From assembly GCA_014650015.1 (NCBI GenBank), contig BMUD01000016.1:116829-180828 (forward strand): DNA of 64,000 nucleotides, written 5' to 3'. Origin of the DNA: Streptomyces griseoloalbus (GTDB lineage Bacteria > Actinomycetota > Actinomycetes > Streptomycetales > Streptomycetaceae). Both the position numbers and the translations under genes were made by a program. Below, one piece after another: positions 1-10,448 of the stretch. Under the pieces are notes generated by a model. That model did not search any database. It worked only from the letters and a program-made list of their open reading frames with translations, and was not told where the DNA came from. Position 1 is the stretch's first letter; each line of letters opens with the position of its first letter.

Positions 1-1
1 A

Positions 2-2530
2 CTCGACGAACGCTCGTCCCGTCTGGCCGCGCTGCTCGCCGCCCGCGGCGTACGCCGCGGCGACGTCGTCGCGGTGGCCGTGCCGCGCTCGGCGGCCCTG
101 ACCGTGGCCCTGCTCGCCGCGCTCAAGGCGGGCGCCGCCTATCTGCCGGTGGAGACCGACTACCCGGCCGAGCGGATCGCCTACGTCCTCGGGGACGCCC
201 GCCCGGCCGTCCTGGTCACCACCGGGGACGCGCTCCGCGCCCTGCCCGAGGGCGTCAAGGGCACCGTCCGCTCACTCGTCGTGCTGGACGACCTCGGCAC
301 CGACTGGGAACTGACGGCCGTGCCCGCCGACGCGGTCCGGGCGCTGCCCGGTCCGCTGCCGGACTCGCCCGCCTACGTCATCTACACGTCCGGCTCCACC
401 GGCCGCCCCAAGGGCGTCGTCGTGCCCCACCGGGGCATCGTGAACCGCCTGCTGTGGATGCAGGACGCCTACCGCCTCGGCCCCGACGACCGGGTGCTGC
501 AGAAGACACCGTCCGGATTCGACGTCTCCGTCTGGGAGTTCTTCTGGCCGCTGGTGACCGGTTCGGTGCAGGTCGCCGCCCGGCCCGGAGGCCACCGGGA
601 CCCCGCCTACCTGGCCCGGCTGGTCCAGGACGCGGCCGTCACCACGGTCCACTTCGTGCCGTCGATGCTGGAGGTGTTCCTCGCCGATCCGGAGGCCGCC
701 CGCTGCACCGGGCTGCGCCGCGTGCTGTGCAGCGGCGAGGCCCTGCCCGCCGGCCTGCGCGACCGGTTCCGGGCCGTGCTCGGCGGCGTGGAACTGCACA
801 ACCTCTACGGCCCGACCGAGGCGTCCGTCGACGTCACCGCCTGGGACTGCGCCACCGCCCCGGACACCCCGTCCGTGCCGATCGGCCGGCCCATCTGGAA
901 CACCAGGACCTATGTGCTGGACGCCGCCCTCACCCCGGCCCCGACCGGAAGCAGCGGCGAACTGTACCTGGGCGGCGTGCAGTTGGCGCACGGCTACCTC
1001 GGCCGGCCGGACCTGACGGCGCAGCGGTTCGTGGCCGACCCGTACGGCCCGCCCGGCTCCCGGCTCTACCGCACCGGCGACCTCGCCCGGGTCACCCGTG
1101 ACGGGGTGATCGAGTTCCTCGGCCGTACCGACGACCAGGTGAAGATCCGCGGGCAGCGCGTCGAGCTGGGCGAGATCGAGCACGCGCTCACCCGGCACCC
1201 CCGCGTCGGCAGCGCCGTCGTGACCGCGCACCGGGACCCGTCGGGCGACACCCGCCTCGCCGCGTACGTCACCGTCGCCGACCCGGCCGCCCCCGTGGAA
1301 CCGGAGGAGCTGCGTGACCTTCTCGCCGCCCTGCTGCCCGACCACATGGTGCCCGTGCACTACGCGGTCGTCGACGCCGTGCCGGTCACCCCGAACGGCA
1401 AGGTCGACAAGAAGGCGCTCCCCGCGCCGCGCCTGCTCGACCGCCGGCCCGGCCGCGCCCCGCGCGACGAGACCGAGACGGTGCTCTGCGAGATCTTCGC
1501 CGAACTCCTCGGCCACGACACGGTCCACATCGACGACAACTTCTTCGACCTCGGCGGTCACTCGCTGCTCGCCACCAAGCTCATCAGCCGGGTCCGGGAC
1601 CGGCTCGGGGCGGAGATGTCGGTGGTGTCGATCTTCGAGGCGCCGACGGTGGCGACCCTCGCCGGCCGCCTCGGCCAGGACGGCGCGACGGGACCGACCG
1701 CCCCGCTGCTGACCCTGCGCCCCGGCGGCCCGGACGCCCCGTTGTTCTGCGTGCACCCGCTCGGCGGGCTCAGCTGGCCGTACGCCGGTCTCGCCGAGCA
1801 CCTGCCGGCCGAGGTCGGGCTGCACGGCCTCCAGGCCGTCGGACTCGACGGCGACGACCCGCTGCCGGCGTCGCTGGAGGAGATGGCGGACGACTACGTG
1901 ACCCGGATCCGCGCGGTCCAGCCGGAGGGCCCCTACCGGCTGCTCGGCTGGTCCCTCGGCGGCCGGATCGCGCACGCCATGGCCGTCCGGCTGGAGGCCG
2001 CGGGCCAGGAGGTCGAGCTGCTCGCCCTGCTGGACGCCTACCCGAGCACCACGGCCGAGCCCGACGCGCGCTTCTCCGAGCGGGAGTTCCTCGACGGCAT
2101 CCTCTCCGCCGCGGGGCTCGACGCGGCCGGGCTCGACGGCCCGGTCGACGTCGACACCGTCATGGCGGCCGTACGGTCCACCGGCAACGACCTGGCGGGC
2201 CTGACGGCGGACCAGCTGCGGCGCCTGCAGCGGGTGATGGCGAACAGCTTCCGCCTCGACGGGGCCGCGCTCACCGGGCGCAGCCGCGCGGGCGCGGTGA
2301 TGTTCGCCGCGACCGTCGACCCGGCCGGTGACCCCGACCACTGGCTGGACCACGTCGACGGCGGCCTGGAGATCCACACCGTCGCCGTCGCCCACAACGA
2401 CCTGGTGCGGCCCGAACCCCTCGCCGAGATCGGGGCGGTACTGGCGAAGAAGCTGGCCCGCACCGCTCACCCGGCCGACGCCCGGCACACGGCCGCCACG
2501 GCCGACACGGCCGACAGCCGGCACAGCTGA
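2..2530 (+). CDS. NRPS termination module, partial (A-PCP-TE), Ser-type A domain
   Basis: This is the 3' end of a nonribosomal peptide synthetase gene whose start lies left of the window; the frame is open from base 2. Counting from there, the adenylation domain has the core A3 motif [11 protein letters not shown] near residue 128, followed by YRTGD and the lysine-bearing NGKVDKK. The carrier domain has GGHSLL with the phosphopantetheine Ser at residue 521. A type I thioesterase carries GWSLGG with nucleophile Ser 651 and a late AHND histidine. Aligned by eye to GrsA, the ten specificity residues read D-V-W-H-L-S-L-V-D-K, one change from the canonical serine code. The protein therefore probably adds serine as the last residue and releases or cyclises the peptide. 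Any condensation domain would be upstream of the window. A type II thioesterase follows 72 bp downstream. Confidence 0.95.
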   Translation, partial: LDERSSRLAALLAARGVRRGDVVAVAVPRSAALTVALLAALKAGAAYLPVETDYPAERIAYVLGDARPAVLVTTGDALRALPEGVKGTVRSLVVLDDLGTDWELTAVPADAVRALPGPLPDSPAYVIYTSGSTGRPKGVVVPHRGIVNRLLWMQDAYRLGPDDRVLQKTPSGFDVSVWEFFWPLVTGSVQVAARPGGHRDPAYLARLVQDAAVTTVHFVPSMLEVFLADPEAARCTGLRRVLCSGEALPAGLRDRFRAVLGGVELHNLYGPTEASVDVTAWDCATAPDTPSVPIGRPIWNTRTYVLDAALTPAPTGSSGELYLGGVQLAHGYLGRPDLTAQRFVADPYGPPGSRLYRTGDLARVTRDGVIEFLGRTDDQVKIRGQRVELGEIEHALTRHPRVGSAVVTAHRDPSGDTRLAAYVTVADPAAPVEPEELRDLLAALLPDHMVPVHYAVVDAVPVTPNGKVDKKALPAPRLLDRRPGRAPRDETETVLCEIFAELLGHDTVHIDDNFFDLGGHSLLATKLISRVRDRLGAEMSVVSIFEAPTVATLAGRLGQDGATGPTAPLLTLRPGGPDAPLFCVHPLGGLSWPYAGLAEHLPAEVGLHGLQAVGLDGDDPLPASLEEMADDYVTRIRAVQPEGPYRLLGWSLGGRIAHAMAVRLEAAGQEVELLALLDAYPSTTAEPDARFSEREFLDGILSAAGLDAAGLDGPVDVDTVMAAVRSTGNDLAGLTADQLRRLQRVMANSFRLDGAALTGRSRAGAVMFAATVDPAGDPDHWLDHVDGGLEIHTVAVAHNDLVRPEPLAEIGAVLAKKLARTAHPADARHTAATADTADSRHS

Positions 2531-2555
2531 CACGGCCGACAGCCGGCACAGCTGA
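2506..2555 (+). repeat. Perfect 25-bp tandem duplication across the NRPS stop codon
   Basis: Two adjacent identical 25-bp copies (2506-2530 and 2531-2555) begin CACGGCCGACAGCCGG. The first copy encodes the last residues of the NRPS and its TGA; the second lies entirely in the spacer before the type II thioesterase and also ends in TGA. A partial third copy (CACAGCTGA, 2556-2564) follows. This looks like recent replication slippage. Confidence 0.9.
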
Positions 2556-2602
2556 CACAGCTGACACACAGCACAACGACACCGCACAGAAAAGGAATCA
2601 CC

Positions 2603-3304
2603 ATGGCAAAGACGGTCGTGCTCTGCGTGCCGTTCGCCGGGGCCGGCGCCTCGGTCTTCCGCCCCTGGGTGCCGCTCGCCCAGGACCGGTTCGACCTCGC
2701 GGCCGTCCAGCTCCCCGGCCGTGAGCAGCGCTTCGCGGAGGAGCCGTACCAGGACGCGGTCGTGGCCGCCGACGGGCTGCTGCCCGAGGTGCTGGAGCGG
2801 GTCAAGGGCGTCGGCCCGGTCGTCCTGTTCGGCCACAGCCTGGGCGCGGTGCTGTCGTACGAGATCGCCCACCGCCTGGCCGTGACCGACGGCGTCGAGC
2901 TGGCCGCCCTCGTGGTCAGTGGCTCGCCCGGACCGTGGACCCGGCGCGAGAACGGGGCGAGCGGACTCGGCGACGACGAGTTCCTGGACCGGGTCAAGGA
3001 GTTCGCGGGCTACCGGCACGACGCCCTGGAGGACCCGGAGATGCGGGAGCTGCTGCTGCCCACGCTCCGTGCCGACGTGGAGATGCACGAGAGCTACGTC
3101 CCCTCCTCCGCCGAACCGCTGCCCGCGCCGATCGTCTCCGTGCGCGGCACCACCGACACCCTGGTCACCACCGAGCAGGCCATGGAGTGGTCCAAGGCCA
3201 CCAGCGGGGACTTCCGGTTCGTGGAGGTCGAGGGCGGCCACATGTACCTGGTCGACAACCCCGAAGGCCTGATCGACGTACTCGCGGACGTCCGCCCCGC
3301 CTGA
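2603..3304 (+). CDS. Type II thioesterase (editing hydrolase for NRPS/PKS)
   Basis: A 233-residue alpha/beta hydrolase of the usual length for external type II thioesterases. It starts with the family's N-terminal pattern (CVPFAGAGASVFRPW), has the nucleophile elbow FGHSLGAVL with Ser 79, and ends with GGHMYL, which supplies the catalytic His near residue 213. These enzymes remove aberrant acyl or aminoacyl groups from carrier proteins. The ATG follows AAAGGAATCACC, a good ribosome binding site. The position directly behind the terminal NRPS gene and ahead of two stand-alone A-PCP proteins fits a housekeeping role for this assembly line. Confidence 0.93.
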   Translation: MAKTVVLCVPFAGAGASVFRPWVPLAQDRFDLAAVQLPGREQRFAEEPYQDAVVAADGLLPEVLERVKGVGPVVLFGHSLGAVLSYEIAHRLAVTDGVELAALVVSGSPGPWTRRENGASGLGDDEFLDRVKEFAGYRHDALEDPEMRELLLPTLRADVEMHESYVPSSAEPLPAPIVSVRGTTDTLVTTEQAMEWSKATSGDFRFVEVEGGHMYLVDNPEGLIDVLADVRPA

Positions 3305-3354
3305 GCCGGCGCGACGGGCCCGGCGACCCGCCCCCAACCATTCAAGGAGTTCTG

Positions 3355-4179
3355 GTGCGCCTGCAAGGAAAGACCGTCGTCGTGACGGGAGCCGCGCGCG
3401 GTGTCGGCCGTGCCTGCGCGCTGGCGTTCAGCCGGGAGGGCGCCGATCTCGCCCTGCTCGACGTGTGCGGCGACGTCGACGGCGTGCCCTACCCGCTCGG
3501 CACCGTCAGCCAGTTGGACCACACCGCGCGGCTCTGCCGCGAGCAGGGCGCCGCCGTGCTCACGGCCGCCGCCGACATCCGCGACGGCGCGGCCCTGCGC
3601 GCGGCGGTCGACCGGACGCTCGACCGGTTCGGCGCCATCGACGTCCTCGTCAACAACGCGGGCATCGTGGCACCGTCGGGCCGGACGACGCACGAGATCA
3701 CCGAGGACGAGTGGCAGGTGATGATCGACGTCAACCTGTCCGGCGCCTGGCGCATGATCTCGCTGGTCGGCCCGCACATGGTCGCCCGCCGCTCCGGCAG
3801 CATCGTCAACGTCGCCTCCACCGCCGGGCTGGTCGGCTACCGCCACTTCGCCGGATACACCGCCTCCAAGCACGGCCTGATCGGGCTGACCAAGGCGACC
3901 GCCCTGGACTACGCCCCGCTCAAGGTCCGCGTCAACGCCCTGTGCCCGGGCTCCATCCGGGACGACAGCGGGGCCGAGGGCCGGATGCTCACCGAGATCG
4001 CCAGGTCGCTGAAGCTGCCGGTCGGCGAGCACGAGCAGACCTTCGTCCAGTCGCAGCCGATGAACGCGCTGATCGAGCCGGAGGACGTGGCGGGGGCCGC
4101 GCTCTGGCTGGCCTCCGACGAGTCCAGGCAGGTGACCGGCTCCGTGCTGACCGTCGACGGCGGCTTCACCACCCGCTGA
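3355..4179 (+). CDS. SDR family oxidoreductase (mycofactocin-coupled-SDR-like)
   Basis: A 274-residue classical short-chain dehydrogenase. The nucleotide-binding motif TGAARGVGR is at residues 11-19, NNAG follows near 100, and the catalytic Ser 155, Tyr 168 and Lys 172 (YTASK) are all present. Residues 37-60 contain an extra stretch (DVCGDVDGVPYPLGTVSQL) between the Rossmann strands. That insertion is typical of the SDR subgroup often annotated as mycofactocin-coupled, whose members may hold NAD tightly. The GTG start at 3355 has AAGGAG 5 bases upstream. It sits between the type II thioesterase and the Thr A-PCP gene, so it may oxidise or reduce an amino-acid or peptide intermediate; the substrate cannot be read from the sequence. 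Confidence 0.85.
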   Translation: MRLQGKTVVVTGAARGVGRACALAFSREGADLALLDVCGDVDGVPYPLGTVSQLDHTARLCREQGAAVLTAAADIRDGAALRAAVDRTLDRFGAIDVLVNNAGIVAPSGRTTHEITEDEWQVMIDVNLSGAWRMISLVGPHMVARRSGSIVNVASTAGLVGYRHFAGYTASKHGLIGLTKATALDYAPLKVRVNALCPGSIRDDSGAEGRMLTEIARSLKLPVGEHEQTFVQSQPMNALIEPEDVAGAALWLASDESRQVTGSVLTVDGGFTTR

Positions 4180-4210
4180 GCCATCACCCACCATGCCTAG
4201 GGGACCAGTC

Positions 4211-7162
4211 GTGTCGAACTCTGAACAGGACGCCGCCGTCGCACCGCGCACGCCCGAGCGGCCCGCCGCGCCACCCGGCGCGTCCTGCCACGCCCTGCGC
4301 GTGCGCCTCGCCGCCGGACCGCCGGCGGACGGACCGGACGGACCGGCCGCGCGGTTCGCCGCCCTGGCCGCCGCGCTGCCCGCCGCCACGGGCTCGGCGG
4401 CGGTCCTCCCCGGCACCGCACGGCTGTGGACCGAGCGGGTGCCGTGCCGCGCCGACGCGCCCGCCGCCGAGCGGTGGCGGGCCCGCGAACTCGCCCGCCC
4501 GCTGCCCGCCCACCAAGACGCCCCGGTGCGGGCGGTGCTGCTGCACTACGCCGACGGCGTCACCGACCTGATCGTGGTGGCCCGTCGCGCCGCCCTGGAC
4601 ACGGCGGCCCTGTACGCGTTCACCGCGTACCTGCTGGGGGAGGCGACGGACGTCGCCCTCACGGCCGCCACGCCACCGGCCGCCGAACCCGCCGAGTACG
4701 CGCCCGGCGCGCAGCCGGACTGGGGGCTCGGCCGGCCGCACGGCCCGCAAGCACCCGAGACCCGCCTGCTGCCCCTGTCCGCGGACCATCCGGAGACGGA
4801 CGCCGGGAGCTGGGCCACCGCCCTCGGTGTCGTCCTCGCCCGCTACGAGGGTGTCGGTCGTCCCGAGTTCGCGGCACTCGTCGCCGACGCCGGTGCGTCC
4901 GCCGAGCGGATCGCCCCGGTACCGGTGGCGGCGGACGGCGGGCGCACGCTCGGCACCGTCGACAAGGAGCTCCGTACGGCCCTCGCCGCCGGGGAGACGC
5001 GGCCCGGGCCGACGACTGCCGCGGCGCCCGGCTCGGCGGCCGTCGTGGGCCTGGTCTTCGCCGACCGGGACCCGGCCGCCGGCCTGCCCGGCGCGGTCCT
5101 CGCCGAGTACCGGCCGTTCCAGCTCCCGCCCTTCCCGGTGACCGTCACGGTGACGCGCGATGCCGCCGGCGAGCGGGTACTGCGCTGCGACCACTCCCCG
5201 CGGACGCTGTCCGCCGACATCGCCGACCAGCTCCTGCGGCACGTGTGCCAGGTGCACCGGACGCTCGCCGAGGCGCCGGACACCCTCGTCGCCGACGTAC
5301 GGCCGTGGGACGCGGAGGAGGCCGACCGCCTGGCCGCACACCGCCGGACCGCCCCGCTGCCGCCCTTCGCCCCGCGGCGGATCGACACCGCCGTCGCGGC
5401 GGTCGCCGCCGCGCGGCCGGACGCCGTCGCCGTGTGCTTCGAGGACACCCGGCTGACGTACGGCGAACTCGACCGCCGCGCCGACCGGCTCGCCCACGCC
5501 CTGCGCGCCCTGGGCGTGGCAGGCAAGGACCGGGTGGGGGTGTGCCTGGAGCGCTCCGCCGAACTGATCGTCGCCCTGCTCGCGGTGCTCAAGGCGGGCG
5601 CGACCTACGTGCCCATGGACCCCGCCCACCCCGAGGACCGGCTCGCCTACACGACCTCCGACGCCGGACTCACCACGGTGCTCACCGACCGCGCCGACTT
5701 CCCCGGCGGCGGCACCATCCGGGTGCTGTCCCCGGCCGAACTCGAGGAACGCGCCCCCGAGCGGTGCGACGGGCCCCCGCCGTCGGAGACCGGCGCCGAC
5801 GACCCGGCGTACGTCATCTACACCTCCGGCTCCACCGGCCGCCCCAAGGGCTGCGTCATCCCGCACGTCAACGTCCTCAGCCTGATGGCCGCCACCACCG
5901 ACGACTTCGCGCTGGGCGAGGACGACACCTGGACGCTGTTCCACTCCAGCGCGTTCGACTTCTCGGTGTGGGAGATCTGGGGCTGTCTGCTGACCGGGGG
6001 CCGGCTGGTCGTCGTGCCCTACTGGGTGTCGCGTTCCCCGGAGGACTTCCACCGGCTGCTGCGCGAGGAGCGGGTCTCGGTGCTCAGCCAGACCCCGTCG
6101 GCCTTCGCCCACCTGGTCGAGGTCGAGCGGGACGGCGCGGACCCCGCACCGGTGCGGCTGGTCGTCTTCGGCGGCGAGGGACTCGACCCGCGCATGCTCC
6201 TGCCCTGGTTCGACCGGCACCCGGAGACCGAGTGCCGGGTGGTCAACATGTACGGCATCACCGAGACGACGGTGCATGTGACCGCGCAGACCGTCACCCG
6301 GGCCGAGGCGCTCACCGGATCCAAGTCCGTCGGGCACGCGCTGCCCGGCTGGTGGGTCCGGGTCGCCGACCCCGAGGGCCGGCCGCTGCCGGCCGGTGTC
6401 GCCGGTGAGATCCACGTCGGCGGCGCGGGTGTCGCCGCGCACTACCTGAACAAGCCCGAGCTCACCGAGCAGCGGTTCCTGACCGACCCGCGCACCGGCG
6501 AGCGGCTGTACCGCAGCGGCGACAAGGGCCGGTTGCTGCCCGACGGCCGGCTGGAGCACCTGGGCCGGCTGGACAGCCAGGTCAAGCTGCGCGGCTTCCG
6601 CATCGAACTCGACGAGATCCGCTCGGTGCTGCTCGACGACCCGCAGGTGACGGCGGCGGCCGTGGTGCTCAACCGGGCCGACCCCGACGACGCGGCGACC
6701 GCCCAGCTCGACGCCTACGTGGTGATGGACGGCGACGACACCGCCTCCGTACGACAGCGCGCGACCCGGTTCCTGCCCGAGTACATGGTGCCGTCGACGG
6801 TCACCGCCCTCGACCGGATGCCGCTCACCACCAACGGCAAGCTCGACACCCGCCGGCTGCCCGGACCGGCCCCCGCCCCCCGCCCGGCCACCGCCCCCCG
6901 CCCGGCCGCCGCCACGACGACGGCGCCGCAGGACGCCGCCTCGGGGGGTGACACCTTCGAGGAGGTACTGCTCGACGTCTGGCGTGAGGTGCTCGGCGTA
7001 CCCGTCGGTCCGGACGACAACTTCTTCGACCTGGGCGGCAACTCGCTGCTCGCCATGCGCGTGGGCGCCGCCCTGCGCCGACGCGGCGGCCACACGGTGG
7101 CCATGCGCGACCTGTACCTGCGTCCGACGATCCGTCAGCTGGCCGCGCACCGGGCCGGTTGA
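4211..7162 (+). CDS. NRPS protein: vestigial C domain, Thr-type A domain, PCP
   Basis: A 983-residue protein. GTG 4211 is preferred over ATG 4193 because AGGGGA lies 6 bases upstream. About 350 N-terminal residues look like a shortened condensation domain: the tail before the A domain resembles a C-domain end, but where HHxxxDG should stand the sequence reads RRAALDT (about residues 125-131). Condensation activity is therefore unlikely. The A domain follows ([11 protein letters not shown], then SGDKGRL and TTNGKLD); its specificity residues read D-F-W-S-V-G-M-V-H-K, a threonine-type code. A Pro/Ala-rich linker leads to a carrier domain with LGGNSLL, phosphopantetheine Ser 945. There is no functional C or TE domain, so the protein probably loads Thr onto its own carrier for transfer or modification in trans. 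Confidence 0.92.
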   Translation: MSNSEQDAAVAPRTPERPAAPPGASCHALRVRLAAGPPADGPDGPAARFAALAAALPAATGSAAVLPGTARLWTERVPCRADAPAAERWRARELARPLPAHQDAPVRAVLLHYADGVTDLIVVARRAALDTAALYAFTAYLLGEATDVALTAATPPAAEPAEYAPGAQPDWGLGRPHGPQAPETRLLPLSADHPETDAGSWATALGVVLARYEGVGRPEFAALVADAGASAERIAPVPVAADGGRTLGTVDKELRTALAAGETRPGPTTAAAPGSAAVVGLVFADRDPAAGLPGAVLAEYRPFQLPPFPVTVTVTRDAAGERVLRCDHSPRTLSADIADQLLRHVCQVHRTLAEAPDTLVADVRPWDAEEADRLAAHRRTAPLPPFAPRRIDTAVAAVAAARPDAVAVCFEDTRLTYGELDRRADRLAHALRALGVAGKDRVGVCLERSAELIVALLAVLKAGATYVPMDPAHPEDRLAYTTSDAGLTTVLTDRADFPGGGTIRVLSPAELEERAPERCDGPPPSETGADDPAYVIYTSGSTGRPKGCVIPHVNVLSLMAATTDDFALGEDDTWTLFHSSAFDFSVWEIWGCLLTGGRLVVVPYWVSRSPEDFHRLLREERVSVLSQTPSAFAHLVEVERDGADPAPVRLVVFGGEGLDPRMLLPWFDRHPETECRVVNMYGITETTVHVTAQTVTRAEALTGSKSVGHALPGWWVRVADPEGRPLPAGVAGEIHVGGAGVAAHYLNKPELTEQRFLTDPRTGERLYRSGDKGRLLPDGRLEHLGRLDSQVKLRGFRIELDEIRSVLLDDPQVTAAAVVLNRADPDDAATAQLDAYVVMDGDDTASVRQRATRFLPEYMVPSTVTALDRMPLTTNGKLDTRRLPGPAPAPRPATAPRPAAATTTAPQDAASGGDTFEEVLLDVWREVLGVPVGPDDNFFDLGGNSLLAMRVGAALRRRGGHTVAMRDLYLRPTIRQLAAHRAG

Positions 7163-7209
7163 CCCAGCCGGTCGATCACGGACGACTTCCGAAGCAAGAG
7201 GACAACACC

Positions 7210-8985
7210 ATGGCCGAACCGTCCCTCCCCGAACTCTTCCAGGCGCAGGTGGCGCGCACTCCGCACGCCGTCGCCGTCCACAGCGGTGGACGCGAACTGG
7301 ACTACGCCGGGCTCAACCACCGGGCGAATCTGCTCGCGCACCAGCTGCTGGCCCGCGGCATCGGCCCGGAGGACGTGGTCGGGGTCCGGATCCCCCGGTC
7401 GGCCGACCTGCTGGTGGCCCTGCTCGGCGTGCTCAAGGCCGGTGCGGCCTATGTGCCGGTCGACAGCGACTGCCCGGCCGGGCGGCTCGCGTACATCGTC
7501 GAGGACACCGGGCTGGAGCTGATGCTCGTACCGGACGCCGGGGCCGGGGACGAGACCGGGGCCGAGGGCGGCCCGAGGACGCTGGCGGTCCCCGCCGTGG
7601 TCGCCGCCGCCGAGGCGGCCGGCGCCCCCGCGCACGACCCCACGGACGCCGACCGGCCCGCCCCGCTCACCGCGCGGACCCTGGCGTACGTCATCTACAC
7701 CTCCGGGTCCACCGGCCGTCCCAAGGGCGTGACGGTGCAGCACGACACCCTCCTGCGCTACCTGGAGTTCGCCCGCGCCGCCTACCCGAGTCTGGCGGAG
7801 GGCGCGCTGCTGCACTCCCCGGTGGCGTTCGACCTCACGGTCACCGCGCTGTACGGGCCGCTGCTGCTGGGCGGCCAGGTGCGTGTCGGGTCGCTGGACC
7901 GGGAGCCGGAGCCCGGTACGGCGGCCGGGCGGCCCGGCTTCGTCAAGGCGACCCCGTCGCATCTGCCGCTGCTGACCGCGCTGCCGAGCAGCCTGTCACC
8001 GACGGGGGAACTGGTCGTCGGCGGCGAGATGCTGATCGGTGACGTCGTCGACCGGTGGCGGCGCACCCACCCGGGCGCGACCGTGGTCAACGAGTACGGG
8101 CCGACCGAGGCGACCGTCGGCTGCTGCGTCTTCTCCATCGGGCCCGACGACCCGATCGAGCCCGGCGCCACCCCCATCGGCCGCCCGACCCCGGGAACGG
8201 AACTGCACGTCCTGGACGAGCGGCTGAACCCGGTCCCGCCCGGCACCGAGGGCGAGCTGTACATCGCGGGCGGCCAGGTCGCGCGCGGTTATCTGGGCCG
8301 CCCCGCACTGACCGCGGAACGGTTCGTCGCCGCACCCGGCGGCGGGCGGATGTACCGCACCGGCGACATCGCGCGGATGCGGCCCGACGGGCACCTCGAG
8401 TACCTGGGCCGCACCGACGACCAGGTCAAGATCCGCGGCTACCGCATCGAACTCGGCGAGGTCACCTCGGTGGTGGCCGCCCGGCCGGGCGTGCGGCAGG
8501 CGGCCGTGATCGCCCGCGAGGACCGCTCCGGCGACTGGTACCTGGCGGGCTACGTGGTCCCGGAGGACGGCGCGAGCGTCGACCCGGACCGGCTGCGCGA
8601 GGCCGTCGCCCGCGTACTGCCCGCCTACATGGTCCCCGCGTCCGTCGTCGTGGTCGGCGAACTGCCCCTGACGTCCAACGGCAAGCTCGACAAGGACGCG
8701 CTCCCCGAGCCGCCGGCCGAGGACGCCGTGGTGGGCGACGAGGCGGAGACCGAGGCCGAGGCGCGGCTGTGCGCCCTGTTCGCCGAGATCCTCGGCCTGC
8801 CCGCGGTCTACCTCGACGACGACTTCTTCGGCCGGGGCGGCGACAGCCTCCGGGCCGCCCGGCTGGCCAACAAGGCCCGCAAGGCGGGCTGGACCTTCGG
8901 GCTGCGCGACGTACTGGAGCTGCGCACCCCGCGCGCGCTGGCAGCACACGCCCCGGACGCCGTGACCGAGGGAGCCGTGTCGTGA
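7210..8985 (+). CDS. Stand-alone NRPS A-PCP didomain, Asn-type
   Basis: A 591-residue protein from ATG 7210; the open frame extends to 7159 but homology to A domains begins at [12 protein letters not shown]. The A domain has [20 protein letters not shown] and TSNGKLDKD; specificity residues read D-L-T-K-V-G-E-V-G-K, one change from the classical asparagine code. The carrier domain has [10 protein letters not shown] with phosphopantetheine Ser 546; GGDS instead of GGHS is seen in carriers that interact with tailoring enzymes or unusual partners. No condensation domain is present. Its stop overlaps the start of the ferredoxin reductase gene (GTGA), so the two are translationally coupled, possibly hinting at oxidation of the bound amino acid by a P450 outside the window. 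Confidence 0.92.
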   Translation: MAEPSLPELFQAQVARTPHAVAVHSGGRELDYAGLNHRANLLAHQLLARGIGPEDVVGVRIPRSADLLVALLGVLKAGAAYVPVDSDCPAGRLAYIVEDTGLELMLVPDAGAGDETGAEGGPRTLAVPAVVAAAEAAGAPAHDPTDADRPAPLTARTLAYVIYTSGSTGRPKGVTVQHDTLLRYLEFARAAYPSLAEGALLHSPVAFDLTVTALYGPLLLGGQVRVGSLDREPEPGTAAGRPGFVKATPSHLPLLTALPSSLSPTGELVVGGEMLIGDVVDRWRRTHPGATVVNEYGPTEATVGCCVFSIGPDDPIEPGATPIGRPTPGTELHVLDERLNPVPPGTEGELYIAGGQVARGYLGRPALTAERFVAAPGGGRMYRTGDIARMRPDGHLEYLGRTDDQVKIRGYRIELGEVTSVVAARPGVRQAAVIAREDRSGDWYLAGYVVPEDGASVDPDRLREAVARVLPAYMVPASVVVVGELPLTSNGKLDKDALPEPPAEDAVVGDEAETEAEARLCALFAEILGLPAVYLDDDFFGRGGDSLRAARLANKARKAGWTFGLRDVLELRTPRALAAHAPDAVTEGAVS

Positions 8986-10448
8986 CCGCCGAGGAAGGGG
9001 TGGCCTCGGGGCATGCGGTGGCCTCTGACGGTGCGGTGGCCTCGGGGCAAGTGGTGGCTTCCGGTGGTGCGGTGGCCTCGGGGCAAGTGGTGGCTTCCGG
9101 TGGTGCGGTGGCCTCGGGGCAAGTGGTGGCTTCCGGTGGTGCGGTGGCCTCGGGGCAAGTGGTGGCCTCTGACGGTGCGGTGATCTCCGGGCAAGTGGTG
9201 GCTTCCGGCGATGCGGTGACCGCCGGGCATGCGGTGGCCGCCGGCGGTGCGGTGGCCGCCGGCCGTGTGGTGATCGTCGGCGCCTCGGTCGGCGGCAGCC
9301 GCCTCGCGGCGGGACTGCGGGAGGCCGGCCACACCGGCGAGGTCGTCCTGGTCGACCCCGACCCGGACGCCCCGTACGACCGTCCGCCGCTGTCCAAGCA
9401 GATCCTCGCCGGTGACTGGGACGCCGGGCGCGCCTCGCTCGGCGACCCCGCGCAGTGGGGCGCCGAACGCCGTGTCGCCGCCGCCACCCACCTGGACACC
9501 ACGGACCGCGTGCTCCGTCTCGACGACGGCACCCGGCTCGGTTACGACCGGCTGGTCCTGGCCTGCGGCGCCGCACCCCGCCCACTGCCCGGCATGCCCC
9601 GCGGAGGCGTGCACGTGCTGCGCACCCTCGCGGACTGCCACGGGCTGCGCGCCGATCTCGACCGCGTCGGCCGGCTGGTCGTCGTGGGCGGCGGCTTCAT
9701 CGGCGCCGAGGTGGCCTCGACGGCCCGCGCCCGAGGGATCGAGGTGACCGTGGTGGAGGCCCTGCCCGCACCGCTGTCCGGGCTGCTCGGCGAGGACGTC
9801 GCCGCCGAACTCGCCCTGCTCCACACGGACAACGGCGTCCGGCTGCTGACCGGCACCTCCGTCGCCTCGCTCGTGGGTGAGCCGTCGGTCACCGGCGTGG
9901 CCCTCACCGACGGCGGCGTGCTGCCCGCGGACGCCGTCGTCGTCGGCATCGGCGTCCGCCCGAACACCGGCTGGCTGGCCGGCTCCGGCGTCGCGCTGCA
10001 CGCCGACGGCGGTGTCCTGTGCGACGCGTACGGCGCGGCCGTCGCAGACCGCACGGTGTACGCCGTGGGGGACGTCGCCCGCTGGCACGACCCGCTCCTG
10101 GACCGGCACGTACGGGTGGAGCACTGGACCAACGCCGTGGAACAGGCCGACGCCGTGGCCCGGAGCATCGCCGGGCCCGAACCGGCGCCCTTCCGGCACG
10201 CGTTCTTCGTCTGGTCCGACCAGTACGGCGGCAAGATCACCCTGCTCGGCCGGCCCGACCCGGACGACGAGGTCACCGTGGTGCGGGCCGGCGGTGAGCG
10301 ACGGCGGTTCGCCGTCGCCTACCGGCGCGGCGCGCGACTGGCCGCCGTACTGACCGTCAACTGGCCGAAGGCCCTGGTGGTGGCGCGGCGGTCGCTGTCG
10401 GCACACGCCGACGCCGACGACGTCGTAGCCGCTTGGAGACATCTGTAG
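8982..10448 (+). CDS. FAD/NAD(P)-dependent ferredoxin reductase with repetitive N-terminus
   Basis: A flavoprotein of the rubredoxin/ferredoxin reductase family. From about residue 90 it shows a dinucleotide-binding motif ([11 protein letters not shown]), the family hallmark [12 protein letters not shown], a second Rossmann motif ([15 protein letters not shown]) and the C-terminal FAD motif ([10 protein letters not shown]). It would pass electrons to a ferredoxin and then to a P450; neither partner is in the window. The GTG start at 8982 overlaps the preceding stop and has GGGAG 7 bases upstream. The first 90 residues are a Val/Ala/Gly/Ser-rich 12-residue repeat not expected in the family. 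Each repeat contains in-frame GTG codons, so translation could also start just before the core domain (for example near 9252). Confidence 0.9.
   Translation: MTAEEGVASGHAVASDGAVASGQVVASGGAVASGQVVASGGAVASGQVVASGGAVASGQVVASDGAVISGQVVASGDAVTAGHAVAAGGAVAAGRVVIVGASVGGSRLAAGLREAGHTGEVVLVDPDPDAPYDRPPLSKQILAGDWDAGRASLGDPAQWGAERRVAAATHLDTTDRVLRLDDGTRLGYDRLVLACGAAPRPLPGMPRGGVHVLRTLADCHGLRADLDRVGRLVVVGGGFIGAEVASTARARGIEVTVVEALPAPLSGLLGEDVAAELALLHTDNGVRLLTGTSVASLVGEPSVTGVALTDGGVLPADAVVVGIGVRPNTGWLAGSGVALHADGGVLCDAYGAAVADRTVYAVGDVARWHDPLLDRHVRVEHWTNAVEQADAVARSIAGPEPAPFRHAFFVWSDQYGGKITLLGRPDPDDEVTVVRAGGERRRFAVAYRRGARLAAVLTVNWPKALVVARRSLSAHADADDVVAAWRHL
9000..9251 (+). repeat. 36-bp minisatellite, seven in-frame units in the reductase 5' end
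   Basis: Seven consecutive 36-bp units start at 9000, 9036, 9072, 9108, 9144, 9180 and 9216. They encode variants of [12 protein letters not shown]; units 2-4 are identical at the protein level, units 1, 5, 6 and 7 diverge. The unit length is a multiple of three, so the frame is kept. An eighth, diverged unit merges into the Rossmann strand of the reductase. Confidence 0.95.
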
